Part shown: one piece after another, positions 42,993 through 52,086 of the stretch
Position numbering within the stretch: position 1 is the stretch's first letter
Layout of the letters: each line of letters starts with the position of its first letter
Source of the DNA: MPNP01 sp965116235
Lineage (GTDB): Bacteria; Pseudomonadota; Alphaproteobacteria; Rhodobacterales; Rhodobacteraceae
Length of the DNA stretch: 64,000 nucleotides
Direction: 5' to 3'
Assembly (NCBI GenBank): GCA_965116235.1
Contig: OZ220496.1
Span: forward strand, 1,550,001 to 1,614,000
Notes under the pieces: model-generated
Database searches by the model: none
Seen by the model: only the letters and a program-made list of their open reading frames with translations
Told to the model about the DNA's origin: nothing
Position numbers and translations under genes: made by a program

Positions 42993-45956
42993 TCAGAAGC
43001 GGAAGGTCACGGCCAGACCGCCCCCAAAGTCGGTGTTGTCGCTGCCCGCCGTCGCATAAAAGGCATCCCCCGTCAGCATCGTCATGTCGCGACCGTCCAG
43101 AGCCATTGCACCGCCCACGCCCAGACGCACCCAGGTCGGCTTCACTTCGGTCGCCAGTCGGGTGTCGGCCACCATCACCGCATGTTTGGACGAGAACTCA
43201 TGCTCCAGATCCAGCGATGCATACAGCCGACCGTCGGCATCCCCGGAACCCAGCTCGGCCAAGACACCCACACGACCCTGAACGCTCTGCTCTTTGTCCG
43301 GAGTGACCGTGCCGGCCCCATCAAGCGTAGTTGGTTCGTCAAAGGCGTCCATGTCCACCGATGACCAGGACAGACCCCCACGCGTGATCACGGCCATGCC
43401 CCCTATAGTCATCGGCTGACCGACTTCCACACCGAGCGCCAGACCGCTGCCGCCTCCCTTGGAGGTGATCACGCCCTGGCGACTGGATGTCATCGTGATA
43501 TCAAAGAACCGGGTGTAGCTCAGCTGGCCGTCCACATACAGGTCGCTGTCGTCCGTCCAGGTCAGGGACACGCCCACACCGGTGCCGCTGGCTTCCATGG
43601 TGCCACCCCTCTTGACGGTGGCCTCGCTCTGTCGGTAGTGGGCACTCACGCCCAGCACCAGACGCTCATCGGTCGGCACCTCCAGACCCGCCTCAAAGTC
43701 GGTCTGCTTCACATCCCATGCCAGAGACTGACGCCGGAAGTCTGTTGCGGTCGTCGATGTATCGGCCATCCGCTCCCCATCGCGAACCGCCAGACGCACC
43801 CAGACACCCTTGCGGGAACCCGGCGCCGCCACATGCTCCCCCTTGCTGCTCTGGACCATGACCTCCTCGTCGCCGCTGCTCCGGCGGGGTACGGCCATGC
43901 GTGTGCTGTAGGGCGTCAGGTCCACCAGACCCAGAAGCACCGAGGGCAACACCTCATACAGACGCGCCCGGTGGCTGTACAGACGCAGGTCCATCGTCGT
44001 GTCATCCACAAACCGGTAGCCCTCTTTACCGGCAAGCTCTGTGAGCTGGGCCTTGAACACGTGTTCATACACGCCCATCCGGTCGCCACGGCGGTAGACA
44101 TGATCCTTCACCTTCAAATCATTCTCGGCTCCCGATGCCGTGCGGGTCTTGATCGTCACCTTGCCCTCCACATCCTCGTCCCGAGAAGTTCGGTCCTCGC
44201 CCTTCGGATGGAAAATCTGGCCTTCGACATGACCCACAACACCCGCCTCGTCCTGCTCCAGGATCACGGCGACATTGCCCGCCTTGCCATCCACCTCGAT
44301 GGCCACGCCGGAGGCCGCCTTGACATGAGCCCACGGACCAATCACGATCGTGCCACCCCCGACCTTGTCGCCGGTTTGAGTTCTCCTCTGAACATACACC
44401 CCGGCGCACTTGCTTCGGCCCGTCTTCGTGTCGGTGCATGTGGTGCCACCCGTGATCGTGCCGTAGACAGCAACATGAAACTTGCGCTTTTCGGTGCCGG
44501 AATGGCGGACCCGAATGCCGTGCATGTCCGAGACAATCGAACTGTCTTCCTCCATCTTGACCATGGCGATGCCCGTGGTGGATCCCAGAGCATAGATGCC
44601 GTGCTCCTTCGCCCTGATACGGCTGCCAGCCTTCAGTGTAACCGTGACAGTTCCCTTGCTAACTGCCTGAATGCCGATTCCGGCGGCATCGATCATCTTG
44701 CCCCCGTGGGTGACCGTGACCTTGCCGCTGTCGGAACCTGCATCGATGCCCTTCTCCTTCGCCGTGATGCGGCTACCCTTCTCCAGTACAACCGTGACGT
44801 CTCGATTGCCAGATGCATTGATGCCGACTCCGGCCGCATCGATCATGCCTCTGTGGGTGACCGTGACGGTGCCGATGCGGGCCTCTCCAACAATGTTGGC
44901 CAAGATCCCATACGGATAGACACTACTGGCCGTGAATGTCGTGGCCGCCGATTCGCCTATGAGGTTCGTCACAATCTTGCTGTTCGCGCCCGTCTCAATC
45001 ACGATGTTGCCCTTGATCCCGCTCCCGCTTGCGGGGTCCTGCATGAATGCATCTATCCCGTGCGTGGCATATATATGGCCTTGGTGCGTGATCGTGATCG
45101 TGCCAACACCTGCGGGCTCCATATTGGCGTGAATGCCATACGCACCGATGGGTTTATCCTCCAAGCCGAGCATCACCCCGGGGTCAACCGTAATCGTGAT
45201 GTCACCCTTGGCATACTGCAAAGTATCCACACCACGGCCCTTCTGATGAGTGTTCGCGGCGGTGTCCTCCGCACGAATGGAACCGCCGGTAAGACGGATA
45301 TTGATCGGAATCATCGTGCTCGCCGGGGCATTTCGTGTTCGAACACGAATGCCGGCTTTGCCAACATACGTCGACTGCGACATGTCAATTGTGGCCGCGG
45401 ATATGAGGCTGATACCCTTGGTCACTACCCCGCTCCCGGCTTTCCCCTTGTGATTAAGTAGAACGCCCGTCGCGCCGGTACCCGAGGCCGTAATGGTGCT
45501 GCCTTTTTCCAGTTCGAGCCTGAGCAAGCCAGCACCGTCACGCTTCAGGTTTATGCCATTGTCGTCCTGCGAATAGGTTGTGATCCGGCCCATGACTACA
45601 ACGTCATTGTCGCCATCCCCTTCGGCGCCAATATCAAGGGCCGGGGCGCTGATGGGTGTTGCACTCGTACCGATCCGGGCCCCGTTCAAACCCAGCGCCA
45701 GCCCTTTGTTCAGTCCGCTGCATGCAATAGAATTCGTGTACGGGTTGGTGCCATCAAGGGTCAAAGTAGCTGGAACAGGCGGCGTTACCGGATCTTCGGC
45801 ATTCGTGCACGTCCCTTGAGCCGCAACGGAATGCGGCGAGGCTACGAGTATCCCCAATACCGCAAGCATTACACCAGTTGTCGCAAGGCCTGTGGCCGGT
45901 CCACCGAGGGACCGAACCGAGAGATCATCTGCCCCCCCCCTCGCGTTCATGGGCAT
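42993..45956 (-). CDS. Autotransporter 2 (type V secretion, beta-helix passenger)
   Basis: 987 residues counted from ATG 45956; a better-placed start is the leader ATG 46002, in frame only with eight G. The signal segment is 'GLATTGVMLAVLGILVASPHSVAAQG', followed by 'TCTN' as in autotransporter 1. The passenger (about 50-640) is built of beta-helix-like repeats ('VTHRGMIDAAGVGI', 'VVLEKGSRITAKEKGI', 'VTVTLKAGSRIRAKEHGIYAL'). The C-terminal ~300 residues form the translocator barrel ending in 'GGGLAVTFRF'. The barrel and the junction 'RLYEVLPSVLLGLVDLTPYS' are near copies of those in autotransporter 1, while the passengers differ in length and detail, as in families of variable surface proteins. 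A 607-codon frame on the other strand is an artefact. Confidence 0.87.
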   Translation of the reverse strand: MPMNARGGADDLSVRSLGGPATGLATTGVMLAVLGILVASPHSVAAQGTCTNAEDPVTPPVPATLTLDGTNPYTNSIACSGLNKGLALGLNGARIGTSATPISAPALDIGAEGDGDNDVVVMGRITTYSQDDNGINLKRDGAGLLRLELEKGSTITASGTGATGVLLNHKGKAGSGVVTKGISLISAATIDMSQSTYVGKAGIRVRTRNAPASTMIPINIRLTGGSIRAEDTAANTHQKGRGVDTLQYAKGDITITVDPGVMLGLEDKPIGAYGIHANMEPAGVGTITITHQGHIYATHGIDAFMQDPASGSGIKGNIVIETGANSKIVTNLIGESAATTFTASSVYPYGILANIVGEARIGTVTVTHRGMIDAAGVGINASGNRDVTVVLEKGSRITAKEKGIDAGSDSGKVTVTHGGKMIDAAGIGIQAVSKGTVTVTLKAGSRIRAKEHGIYALGSTTGIAMVKMEEDSSIVSDMHGIRVRHSGTEKRKFHVAVYGTITGGTTCTDTKTGRSKCAGVYVQRRTQTGDKVGGGTIVIGPWAHVKAASGVAIEVDGKAGNVAVILEQDEAGVVGHVEGQIFHPKGEDRTSRDEDVEGKVTIKTRTASGAENDLKVKDHVYRRGDRMGVYEHVFKAQLTELAGKEGYRFVDDTTMDLRLYSHRARLYEVLPSVLLGLVDLTPYSTRMAVPRRSSGDEEVMVQSSKGEHVAAPGSRKGVWVRLAVRDGERMADTSTTATDFRRQSLAWDVKQTDFEAGLEVPTDERLVLGVSAHYRQSEATVKRGGTMEASGTGVGVSLTWTDDSDLYVDGQLSYTRFFDITMTSSRQGVITSKGGGSGLALGVEVGQPMTIGGMAVITRGGLSWSSVDMDAFDEPTTLDGAGTVTPDKEQSVQGRVGVLAELGSGDADGRLYASLDLEHEFSSKHAVMVADTRLATEVKPTWVRLGVGGAMALDGRDMTMLTGDAFYATAGSDNTDFGGGLAVTFRF

Positions 45957-46002
45957 GCATGGGCCGTCCCCGTCCGCCCCAAATCGAAATCAATCCTGTC
46001 AT
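45925..46002 (-). CDS. Leader reading frame of autotransporter 2, shifted by a 9-G tract
   Basis: 25 codons from ATG 46002, nine bases after the ribosome-binding site AAAGGA (46012-46017). After 'HEREGGG' it meets a TGA. With eight G instead of nine it would read 'EGGADDLS' straight into the autotransporter. The equivalent leader of autotransporter 1 ends 'RQREGG', so the leader end and the tract are conserved between the two loci. Confidence 0.6.
   Translation of the reverse strand: MTGLISIWGGRGRPMHAHEREGGGR
45932..45940 (-). repeat. Poly-G tract (9 G on the minus strand), probable phase-variation switch
   Basis: Nine C on the plus strand. The context GCGA(G)nCAGATGAT matches GCGA(G)nTAGATGAC at autotransporter 1. 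Loss of one G would join the leader to the gene body. Confidence 0.75.
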
Positions 46003-46058
46003 GGTCATCATTCCTTTCTCATTGTCCAAAAAGTGGAGTTTGGCACCATCAGTTACTA

Positions 46059-46066
46059 CCCCCCCC
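46059..46066 (-). repeat. Second poly-G tract (8 G) upstream of autotransporter 2
   Basis: ATGGGGGGGGTAGTAACTG on the minus strand, about 50 bp upstream of the leader ribosome-binding site. An in-frame ATG sits at its start and the frame runs on into the leader ('MGGVVTDGAKL..'), so it could be a further translational switch or alter promoter spacing. Confidence 0.5.
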
Positions 46067-46264
46067 ATGGGATTTGCAACTCTTTCTTGCCGCTCCGGTT
46101 CATTTTTCGGCAAACTGTCGCATGTATGCAACATTCCCGATTTCAACGGCTTGTGGCGGTATGTTCAAAGTCTTGCACGATACGTGATCGATCACGGCTG
46201 TATCGAGGACTGAGCCTTTGTGTGTGTTCCTGGATCCCGACATGTGTGACACCATCGGGCTGTC
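46067..46264. promoter_or_regulatory. Divergent region between autotransporter 2 and the OsmC-like gene
   Basis: Must contain the promoters of both genes. No motif could be assigned and no further gene is seen. Confidence 0.35.
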
Positions 46265-47461
46265 TTGGTGGATGGGGTCATGCACAGGGCTGGGACGACG
46301 GCACAAAGTGACGGTCCCGCACCGCCGTCGCCGGACACCCTGAGGGTGCCGAAGTCCGGAAGCGGGCACTCGTACATCTTCGAGATCAAACACTCCTTCG
46401 GCGTTCGAATAAAGGAAAACTTCCCAATGCCTCAGGGTCCAAACAGGCTTGTGGCCTCGGATGAGGGGCGGTACCTTGATGGTCACGACGCTGCACCCTT
46501 TCCACTGGCGTTTCTAAGCGTTGGCATGATCGCAAGTTACATGAATGAGATGATAGCGTTGGACAAGTTGCAGGGCGGGGCCTTGCGTACGCTCAGGCTC
46601 ACGCTTGACAACTATTACACGATGACAGGATCAATGTCGAAACGAACCATGGTAGGCGGGGCCTTGCCAGTGGGACTGCTTGTCGAAATTGATTGTGATC
46701 TGGACGACGCGGCCTTGAATGAGTTTCTGATGAGCGCGGTGTATGCGTCGCCACTGAACGGGCTGATGCGCAGACAGCTCAAGAGTCTGTTCACCTTGTC
46801 AAAGAACGGAACCGAACTACAGCCTAACAAGGCGTTGCGAATGGATGATCCGGTCTATCCGGACCCGGTCAGTCACTTTGACCTGGCAAGGCCGAAAGAT
46901 CACCGCACGAGTGACAGGCTATGTTGGCCCAAGGGTACCACTCCGAAGAAAGCCGTTGAGGGTGGGACCTCGGCTGCAAGTTCCTCTTTGGCAGACGAGC
47001 AGAACAGACCTCTGAACATCGGTGCGGTCTGCACTTTACGCGAAGATGGGATGAAGAAGATCCGACAGTTGCAATATTCACCCCATGGAACTTCGTTTAC
47101 CTTCCTGTCGGAAGAAGCCGCAGCAAATGGCGGGTTCGGCCGCGCCCCTGATGCCAATAGTTACATCAGTGCCGGCATTGGATTTTGCTTCATGACCCAG
47201 TTCGGGCGATTTGTCAAAATGCTTGGTCTTGATCTTACCGACTACCGGATAGTTCAAGACAGCCATTTCTCTCTGGGAGGCGCATCGGGTGGCACCAGAA
47301 AGGCCGGCAAGGACGACCCGCTCGAGACACATGTTTACCTTGAGACGAGCGAGAGCGATGACATCGCGTGTGAGATGCTGGATATCTCCGAACAGACCTG
47401 CTTTTTGCACGCTTTTTGCCGAACCGACCTCAAGACAAAACTGAAGGTACAGCGATTATAG
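46265..47461 (+). CDS. Double OsmC-like domain protein
   Basis: 398 residues from GTG 46265; the true start may be later (ATG 46280, GTG 46346 or ATG 46427). Two halves each look like an OsmC/Ohr-type fold: the first around 'PFPLAFLSVGMIASYMNEM ... VGLLVEIDCDLDDAALNEFLMSAVYASPLNGLMRRQL', the second around 'SYISAGIGFCFMTQFGRFVKMLGL ... ISEQTCFLHAFCRTDL' (split here from longer runs). The second half carries cysteines at the place of the OsmC peroxidatic/resolving residues ('CFLHAFC'), the first does not. OsmC proteins reduce organic peroxides; whether this one does is open. Stands alone between autotransporter 2 and the convergent clpA. Confidence 0.6.
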   Translation: MVDGVMHRAGTTAQSDGPAPPSPDTLRVPKSGSGHSYIFEIKHSFGVRIKENFPMPQGPNRLVASDEGRYLDGHDAAPFPLAFLSVGMIASYMNEMIALDKLQGGALRTLRLTLDNYYTMTGSMSKRTMVGGALPVGLLVEIDCDLDDAALNEFLMSAVYASPLNGLMRRQLKSLFTLSKNGTELQPNKALRMDDPVYPDPVSHFDLARPKDHRTSDRLCWPKGTTPKKAVEGGTSAASSSLADEQNRPLNIGAVCTLREDGMKKIRQLQYSPHGTSFTFLSEEAAANGGFGRAPDANSYISAGIGFCFMTQFGRFVKMLGLDLTDYRIVQDSHFSLGGASGGTRKAGKDDPLETHVYLETSESDDIACEMLDISEQTCFLHAFCRTDLKTKLKVQRL

Positions 47462-47482
47462 AGACAGGTCAGGGAAGCCGGA

Positions 47483-49840
47483 TCAGTCAGCCGTAAGAAG
47501 AGGTATTTTTGCTATTCGTGACTTCTTTTTCTGGTTGGGGGTCAGCTCGAATTCCAACTTGTCATCCTTCAGGTCGATCTTGACCAAGCCGCCCTTGACC
47601 AGTTTGCCAAACAGAATCTCGTCTGCCAGAGGCATTTTTATTTTTTCCTGAATCAATCGGGAGAGGGGGCGCGCGCCCATCTTGACATCATAACCCTTCT
47701 TGGCCAGCCATTCACAGGCCTCAGTGCTGATTTCAATCTGGACATTGCGGTCAATCAGCTGGCCCTCAAGCTGGGAGATGAATTTCTGGACGACCCGGAC
47801 AATTGTATTGTCTTTCAGGGCCTTGAAGCTGATGATGGCATCCAGTCGATTGCGAAACTCCGGTGAAAAAAGCTTGTCAATGGCCGCTCGATCCTCGCCG
47901 TCACGGCTGTCGCGACCGAAACCAAGAGCCGACTTGGACAATTCCATGGCCCCGGCATTGGTGGTCAGGATGAGTATGACATTGCGAAAATCAACCGTTC
48001 GTCCGCTATGATCCGTCAACTTGCCGTAGTCCATGACCTGCAGAAGGATATTGGCGACATCCGGATGGGCCTTTTCAATTTCGTCCAGCAGGACAACACA
48101 ATGCGGATTTTCATCCACCCCATCGGTCAGCAATCCGCCCTGATCAAATCCGACGTAACCCGGCGGGGCTCCGATCAGCCTGGACACGGTATGCTTTTCC
48201 ATGAACTCGGTCATGTCAAAGCGCAGCAATTTGATGCCAAGGTTATCGGCGAGTTGTCGCGCCACTTCCGTTTTGCCAACACCGGTCGGGCCCGCAAAAA
48301 GATAAGATCCAACGGGTTTGTCCTGATCTCGAATTCCGGCCCGGCTCAACTTGATGGCATTGGTCAACTCGGTGATGGCCGTATCTTGTCCGAAAACAAC
48401 CATCTTGAGATTCTTTTCAAGTTCGCCAATGACCACAGAGTCGGTTTTGGAGAGTTGTTTTGGCGGAATTCGAGCGATCTTGGCAAAGGTAGCTTCGATC
48501 TCCTTTACCCCAATGGTTTTACGCCTTTGGGAGTCGACCCGCAGACGATTCGAGGCACCGGCTTCATCAATCACATCAATGGCCTTGTCTGGAAAACGTC
48601 GACTGCTGAGATAGCGGGCAGCCAATTCAACGGCCGATTTCAAGGCATCACCCGTGTAGCGAACGGTGTGATGGTCTTCCAAGGCGGGTTTGATTCCCTT
48701 CAGAATCTTCAAGGTTTCTTCCGAAGTGGGTTCGGTTACATCGATCTTATGGAAGCGTCGTGACAAGGCACGGTCTTTTTCAAAATGTTGCTTGTAGTCT
48801 TTATGGGTAGTTGATCCGATGCATTTCAACGATCCGTCCTGAAGGCTGGGCTTCAGCAGGTTCGAAGCATCCATTGACCCGCTGCTTGTTGCTCCGGCAC
48901 CGACGATCGTGTGGATCTCATCGATAAAAAGGACAGACTTTGGTTTCTTTTTAAGCTCATTCAGAATATTGGACAGGCGCTCCTCGAAATCACCTCGGTA
49001 GCGGGTTCCAGCCAAGAGAGAGCCCAAATTCAACGAATAGACGGTGCAACCCTTCAGAACCTCCGGGACATTGCCCTCGTGTATCTTGCGAGCCATTCCT
49101 TCAACTATGGATGTTTTGCCAACGCCTGGATCCCCAACAAGAAGAGGATTGTTCTTGTTTCGTCGCAGGAGTGTTTGAAAGCACCTTTGGAGTTCGCTTT
49201 CACGCCCCACCAGTTTATCGACCTGTCCTTTTTGCGCTTTCTCGTTGAGGTTGATGCAGAACTGGCCCAGTGCCGATCTCTTGCCATCGACCTTTTCGAC
49301 CCTGATGGCCTTTCGCCGGACCTTGGGATCGGGCACGGCAAATTCTTCTGGCGGGTTCTTGCCGTCACGCGTGGATTCTGGCGTCAGTCCGTGCGAAATA
49401 TACCGCACAAGATCATAGCGAGTCAATCCAACCGACTCCAGCACGTTGCGAGCATGACTGTGCCTCTCGGAGTAAATGGCCACAAGTATGTCAAGACCGT
49501 TGACGATATCCTTGCGTCCAGCCCCTTGCACGTGATAGGTCGCTCTGTTCAGGACCTTCTCAAAACTCGTTGTTGGGCTCAGACTGCCGACATGGGAACT
49601 GGGGTCAGGCTCGAACCTGTCCCAATGTGACGCATCTGCATCCGGATAAAGAAACTTGAAAACCCGAGCGCGAATCATGTCAGGGTCTACGCCACAGGCC
49701 TTAACGGCGTCACTAGTGATCTTTTCCTCTAGAATCGCCAGAAGCAGGTGATCAAGCGTCAGGTACTCATCCGCCTTGCTGAGTGCAAACAACTGAATCT
49801 TTCCGATGGCTTCTCCGAGTTCAGCAGATAGATTGGGCAA
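47483..49840 (-). CDS. clpA: ATP-dependent Clp protease ATP-binding subunit ClpA
   Basis: 785 residues from TTG 49840, preceded by TAGGAGG. N-domain repeats ('EYLTLDHLLLAILEE', about 25-40) precede two AAA+ modules: Walker A 'GDPGVGKTSIVEG' with 'SVLFIDEIHTI', and Walker A 'GPTGVGKTEVARQ' with 'VVLLDEIEKAHPDV'. The 'IGAPPGYVG' pore loop and the C-terminal domain are intact; the ClpP-binding loop region is 'LGFG'-like ('SALGFGRD'). Unfolds substrates for ClpP. The adaptor gene clpS, usually directly upstream, is not seen here. Confidence 0.94.
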   Translation of the reverse strand: MPNLSAELGEAIGKIQLFALSKADEYLTLDHLLLAILEEKITSDAVKACGVDPDMIRARVFKFLYPDADASHWDRFEPDPSSHVGSLSPTTSFEKVLNRATYHVQGAGRKDIVNGLDILVAIYSERHSHARNVLESVGLTRYDLVRYISHGLTPESTRDGKNPPEEFAVPDPKVRRKAIRVEKVDGKRSALGQFCINLNEKAQKGQVDKLVGRESELQRCFQTLLRRNKNNPLLVGDPGVGKTSIVEGMARKIHEGNVPEVLKGCTVYSLNLGSLLAGTRYRGDFEERLSNILNELKKKPKSVLFIDEIHTIVGAGATSSGSMDASNLLKPSLQDGSLKCIGSTTHKDYKQHFEKDRALSRRFHKIDVTEPTSEETLKILKGIKPALEDHHTVRYTGDALKSAVELAARYLSSRRFPDKAIDVIDEAGASNRLRVDSQRRKTIGVKEIEATFAKIARIPPKQLSKTDSVVIGELEKNLKMVVFGQDTAITELTNAIKLSRAGIRDQDKPVGSYLFAGPTGVGKTEVARQLADNLGIKLLRFDMTEFMEKHTVSRLIGAPPGYVGFDQGGLLTDGVDENPHCVVLLDEIEKAHPDVANILLQVMDYGKLTDHSGRTVDFRNVILILTTNAGAMELSKSALGFGRDSRDGEDRAAIDKLFSPEFRNRLDAIISFKALKDNTIVRVVQKFISQLEGQLIDRNVQIEISTEACEWLAKKGYDVKMGARPLSRLIQEKIKMPLADEILFGKLVKGGLVKIDLKDDKLEFELTPNQKKKSRIAKIPLLTAD

Positions 49841-49885
49841 AGGTGGTTTCCTCCTACTAAAGTATCCCGAATACGGAACAGTATA

Positions 49886-50134
49886 TCAGGTGGGCGGGGG
49901 ATACTGCAATATCAACCTGAGAGGCAGTCGGATATCATGCAGCATTTCAGTGCCGGTGATACATAGTGTCATTCCAGCTGGATTAAAGAGGAAGCGGAAC
50001 ATGTGCGAGCGTTCCGGATTCGTATTTCTTGCCTCACAGCTTGCAACCAGTTGTTCCTCGCGGTTCATGGTCCTATGTGGCGTGCTGATGGCGATCCGAA
50101 CGACATGATGCTGAGATTGGAGACAAATCTTCAT
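49886..50134 (-). CDS. Possible small protein upstream of clpA
   Basis: 82 codons from ATG 50134 with AAGGA nine bases upstream, ending 45 bp before clpA. It occupies the place where clpS is normally found, but the sequence does not show the ClpS fold signature and I recognise no family. It may be spurious. Confidence 0.25.
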   Translation of the reverse strand: MKICLQSQHHVVRIAISTPHRTMNREEQLVASCEARNTNPERSHMFRFLFNPAGMTLCITGTEMLHDIRLPLRLILQYPPPT

Positions 50135-50381
50135 GATTTGTAGTCCTTGTGCAGCAGGCTTTTCAATCGCCTCACTCCCACTGCATTCGATCTCTTTGGT
50201 GCCACGGCGGGCCAGGGCGACGGGCTTGGAAGATATTCACAGAGCATCAGGTCAGCTCAGATGGACAACGAAACTGCATTGACCCTTGCTGAATTGTATC
50301 CGAAGTTCACAAGTGTTCCGAGAGATTCAGACATCGTTCGATTCTTCCAGCATCTCATTGTTGCCTTCCTGGCAGTAGCGT
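50135..50381. other. Interval between the small frame and the methyltransferase gene
   Basis: Nothing recognised; in particular no restriction endonuclease gene that would pair with the methyltransferase. Confidence 0.4.
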
Positions 50382-51362
50382 TCAGGCTTCGTTCGCATGG
50401 TCGCACTGTTCTTGAACTTGCTTCTGTGACTCTTGCCTTGTCTTCTTTTGCACTGGAGACGAATTTCTCTCCCAAAAAACATTATCGCTGTACCCTTGAA
50501 TAGTCGGGTCCGATTGAATTCGGTCAAGACGTTTTTGTGCCCAGCAGAGATATTCCCAGTTGATGTCAACACCGCACCAGTTTCGGGCAAGTTTTGCGGC
50601 CACGACTACGGAAGTTCCGCTCCCCAGAAACGGATCAAACACGAAATCATCCTTTTTTGAGCTGGCAAGGATCAACTTGGCTAGAAGTTTTTCTGGTTTT
50701 TGCGTTGGGTGCCGAGTGTTTTCCGGCATGGACCAAAACGGAACGGTCAGATCGGTCCAGATGTTTGATGGGTGCGTCAATCTGTAGCGGCCTTCATCGC
50801 TCTCAATCCAGTCTTTCGGCTTTCCTTGTGCCCGATAGGGAGCCAGCACCTTGCGCCTGAGCTTGACCGCATCCACGTCGAAGTAGTATCTTTCGGACAG
50901 AGTGCAAAACCAAATGTCTTCCGTATTATTTTTCCAGTTGGTTTTTGATCCCCGTCCTTTTTCTCTTTCCCAAGTGATTCGGTTTCGCACGTGCAAGCGT
51001 TCCTTCAACACTGGAAAAATGGTGTTTGACGTCATCCAGTCCGAACAAACGTAAAGCGTGGCGGTGGGTTTCATCAGCGGGATGAGACGGTCAATGACCG
51101 TTGCAAACCAGGACGAATAATCGTGATCGTCGAGTTTTCTGAACCAATTCCCATTGAAGTTTTTTGAGAGGTTGTAGGGCGGGTCAACAATGATCAAGTC
51201 GGCGAAACCGGACGGAAGGTAATTGGCAATCGTGAAAAAGTCGCCCCCAATCAGTCGGTTGGTTATATCTTGACGATCAAGCGGGTTGTGTGCTTGCAGA
51301 ATGTGTCTGGCAAACACCGCTTTTTCTTCCGGGCTGCATGATAGCGTTCTGTTTGTTGACAT
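50382..51362 (-). CDS. Solitary DNA methyltransferase (beta class, N6-adenine or N4-cytosine)
   Basis: 326 residues. The catalytic motif IV 'DPPYN' (60-64) comes before the SAM-binding motif I 'VFDPFLGSGTS' in the C-terminal third, the order of beta-class enzymes; 'HPTQKPEKLLAKLI' precedes motif I as usual. The segment 'RITWEREKGRGSKTNWKNNTEDIWF' corresponds to the middle region near target recognition. It is not a close CcrM look-alike, since the C-terminal CcrM extension is absent. No restriction gene is adjacent, so it is an orphan modifier or the remainder of a restriction-modification pair. The recognition site is unknown. A charged Gln/Lys tail (about 300-326) closes the protein. Confidence 0.85.
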   Translation of the reverse strand: MSTNRTLSCSPEEKAVFARHILQAHNPLDRQDITNRLIGGDFFTIANYLPSGFADLIIVDPPYNLSKNFNGNWFRKLDDHDYSSWFATVIDRLIPLMKPTATLYVCSDWMTSNTIFPVLKERLHVRNRITWEREKGRGSKTNWKNNTEDIWFCTLSERYYFDVDAVKLRRKVLAPYRAQGKPKDWIESDEGRYRLTHPSNIWTDLTVPFWSMPENTRHPTQKPEKLLAKLILASSKKDDFVFDPFLGSGTSVVVAAKLARNWCGVDINWEYLCWAQKRLDRIQSDPTIQGYSDNVFWERNSSPVQKKTRQESQKQVQEQCDHANEA

Positions 51363-52086
51363 TGCCAGTTTGTTTCATTGAGGATCAAAGTGGGGATTGC
51401 ATGCAATGATAGCATTTTTGCAGTAGAGAGACATTTATGCTGTCAGTCTCAACACGAAAGTTAACATTCGAGATCAGGCTGCTGCCCGTACCCCGTCAGT
51501 TGTCACCCACCCGAGCCCCGACACAAGTCTTGATCAACCTCATGATCCCGACCATCGCCTATCGACTCTCGCCCGGTTGCCAAGGCCCGCCAGCGGGCTT
51601 GCATGTATGGGACCGGACGGTATGTCTGGATCGCTTTCTCAAGGGTCAGGGTGGCCTCCTTCCCGGTTCAAGAGCCGCCCTTCACCCCCTGTCGTTTACC
51701 ATCCCGGAGAGGGGTCCAGAATCGGCATCATCATGAGAGTCGTGAGTTGCGGCACAGGCCGGTGGTGGCCGAAGATCTGAAGACGGCATCTATAACGCGC
51801 AGTGCCTGGGGAGTGTTGAAGCTTCGGGGTCCAATGTGAGACAGAAGGCAGGTTTGAATCGTGTAATACTGAACACGGGGGTGGGTCGGCTGCAGATGAT
51901 GCTGGCTGACGCGGCCATCGGTCTGATCCCGGGTCCTCCGGCACATGTCAGTCAGACCTGTTTTGCATGCGGCACAACTGATCCGAAGTCGTTCCCAATA
52001 GTGTATCCAATCCCGGGATTGGAGATGAACGCGATAGGTACGTCGACAACAATTGGTGGAAATTGCCGGGCAAATGTCCCTGAGTA
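51363..52086. other. Gene-poor, GC-rich interval
   Basis: About 720 bp with only short frames of no recognisable similarity. It is more GC-rich than the flanking genes and may be a decayed insertion, but no terminal repeats were found. Confidence 0.4.

Noticed and set aside
43638..45461. 607-codon frame on the plus strand over autotransporter 2
   Set aside because: Antisense shadow of a GC-rich repetitive gene; no domain or ribosome-binding site.
50382..51362. CcrM cell-cycle methyltransferase
   Set aside because: The protein lacks the C-terminal CcrM extension and the characteristic motif surroundings of GANTC methylases.
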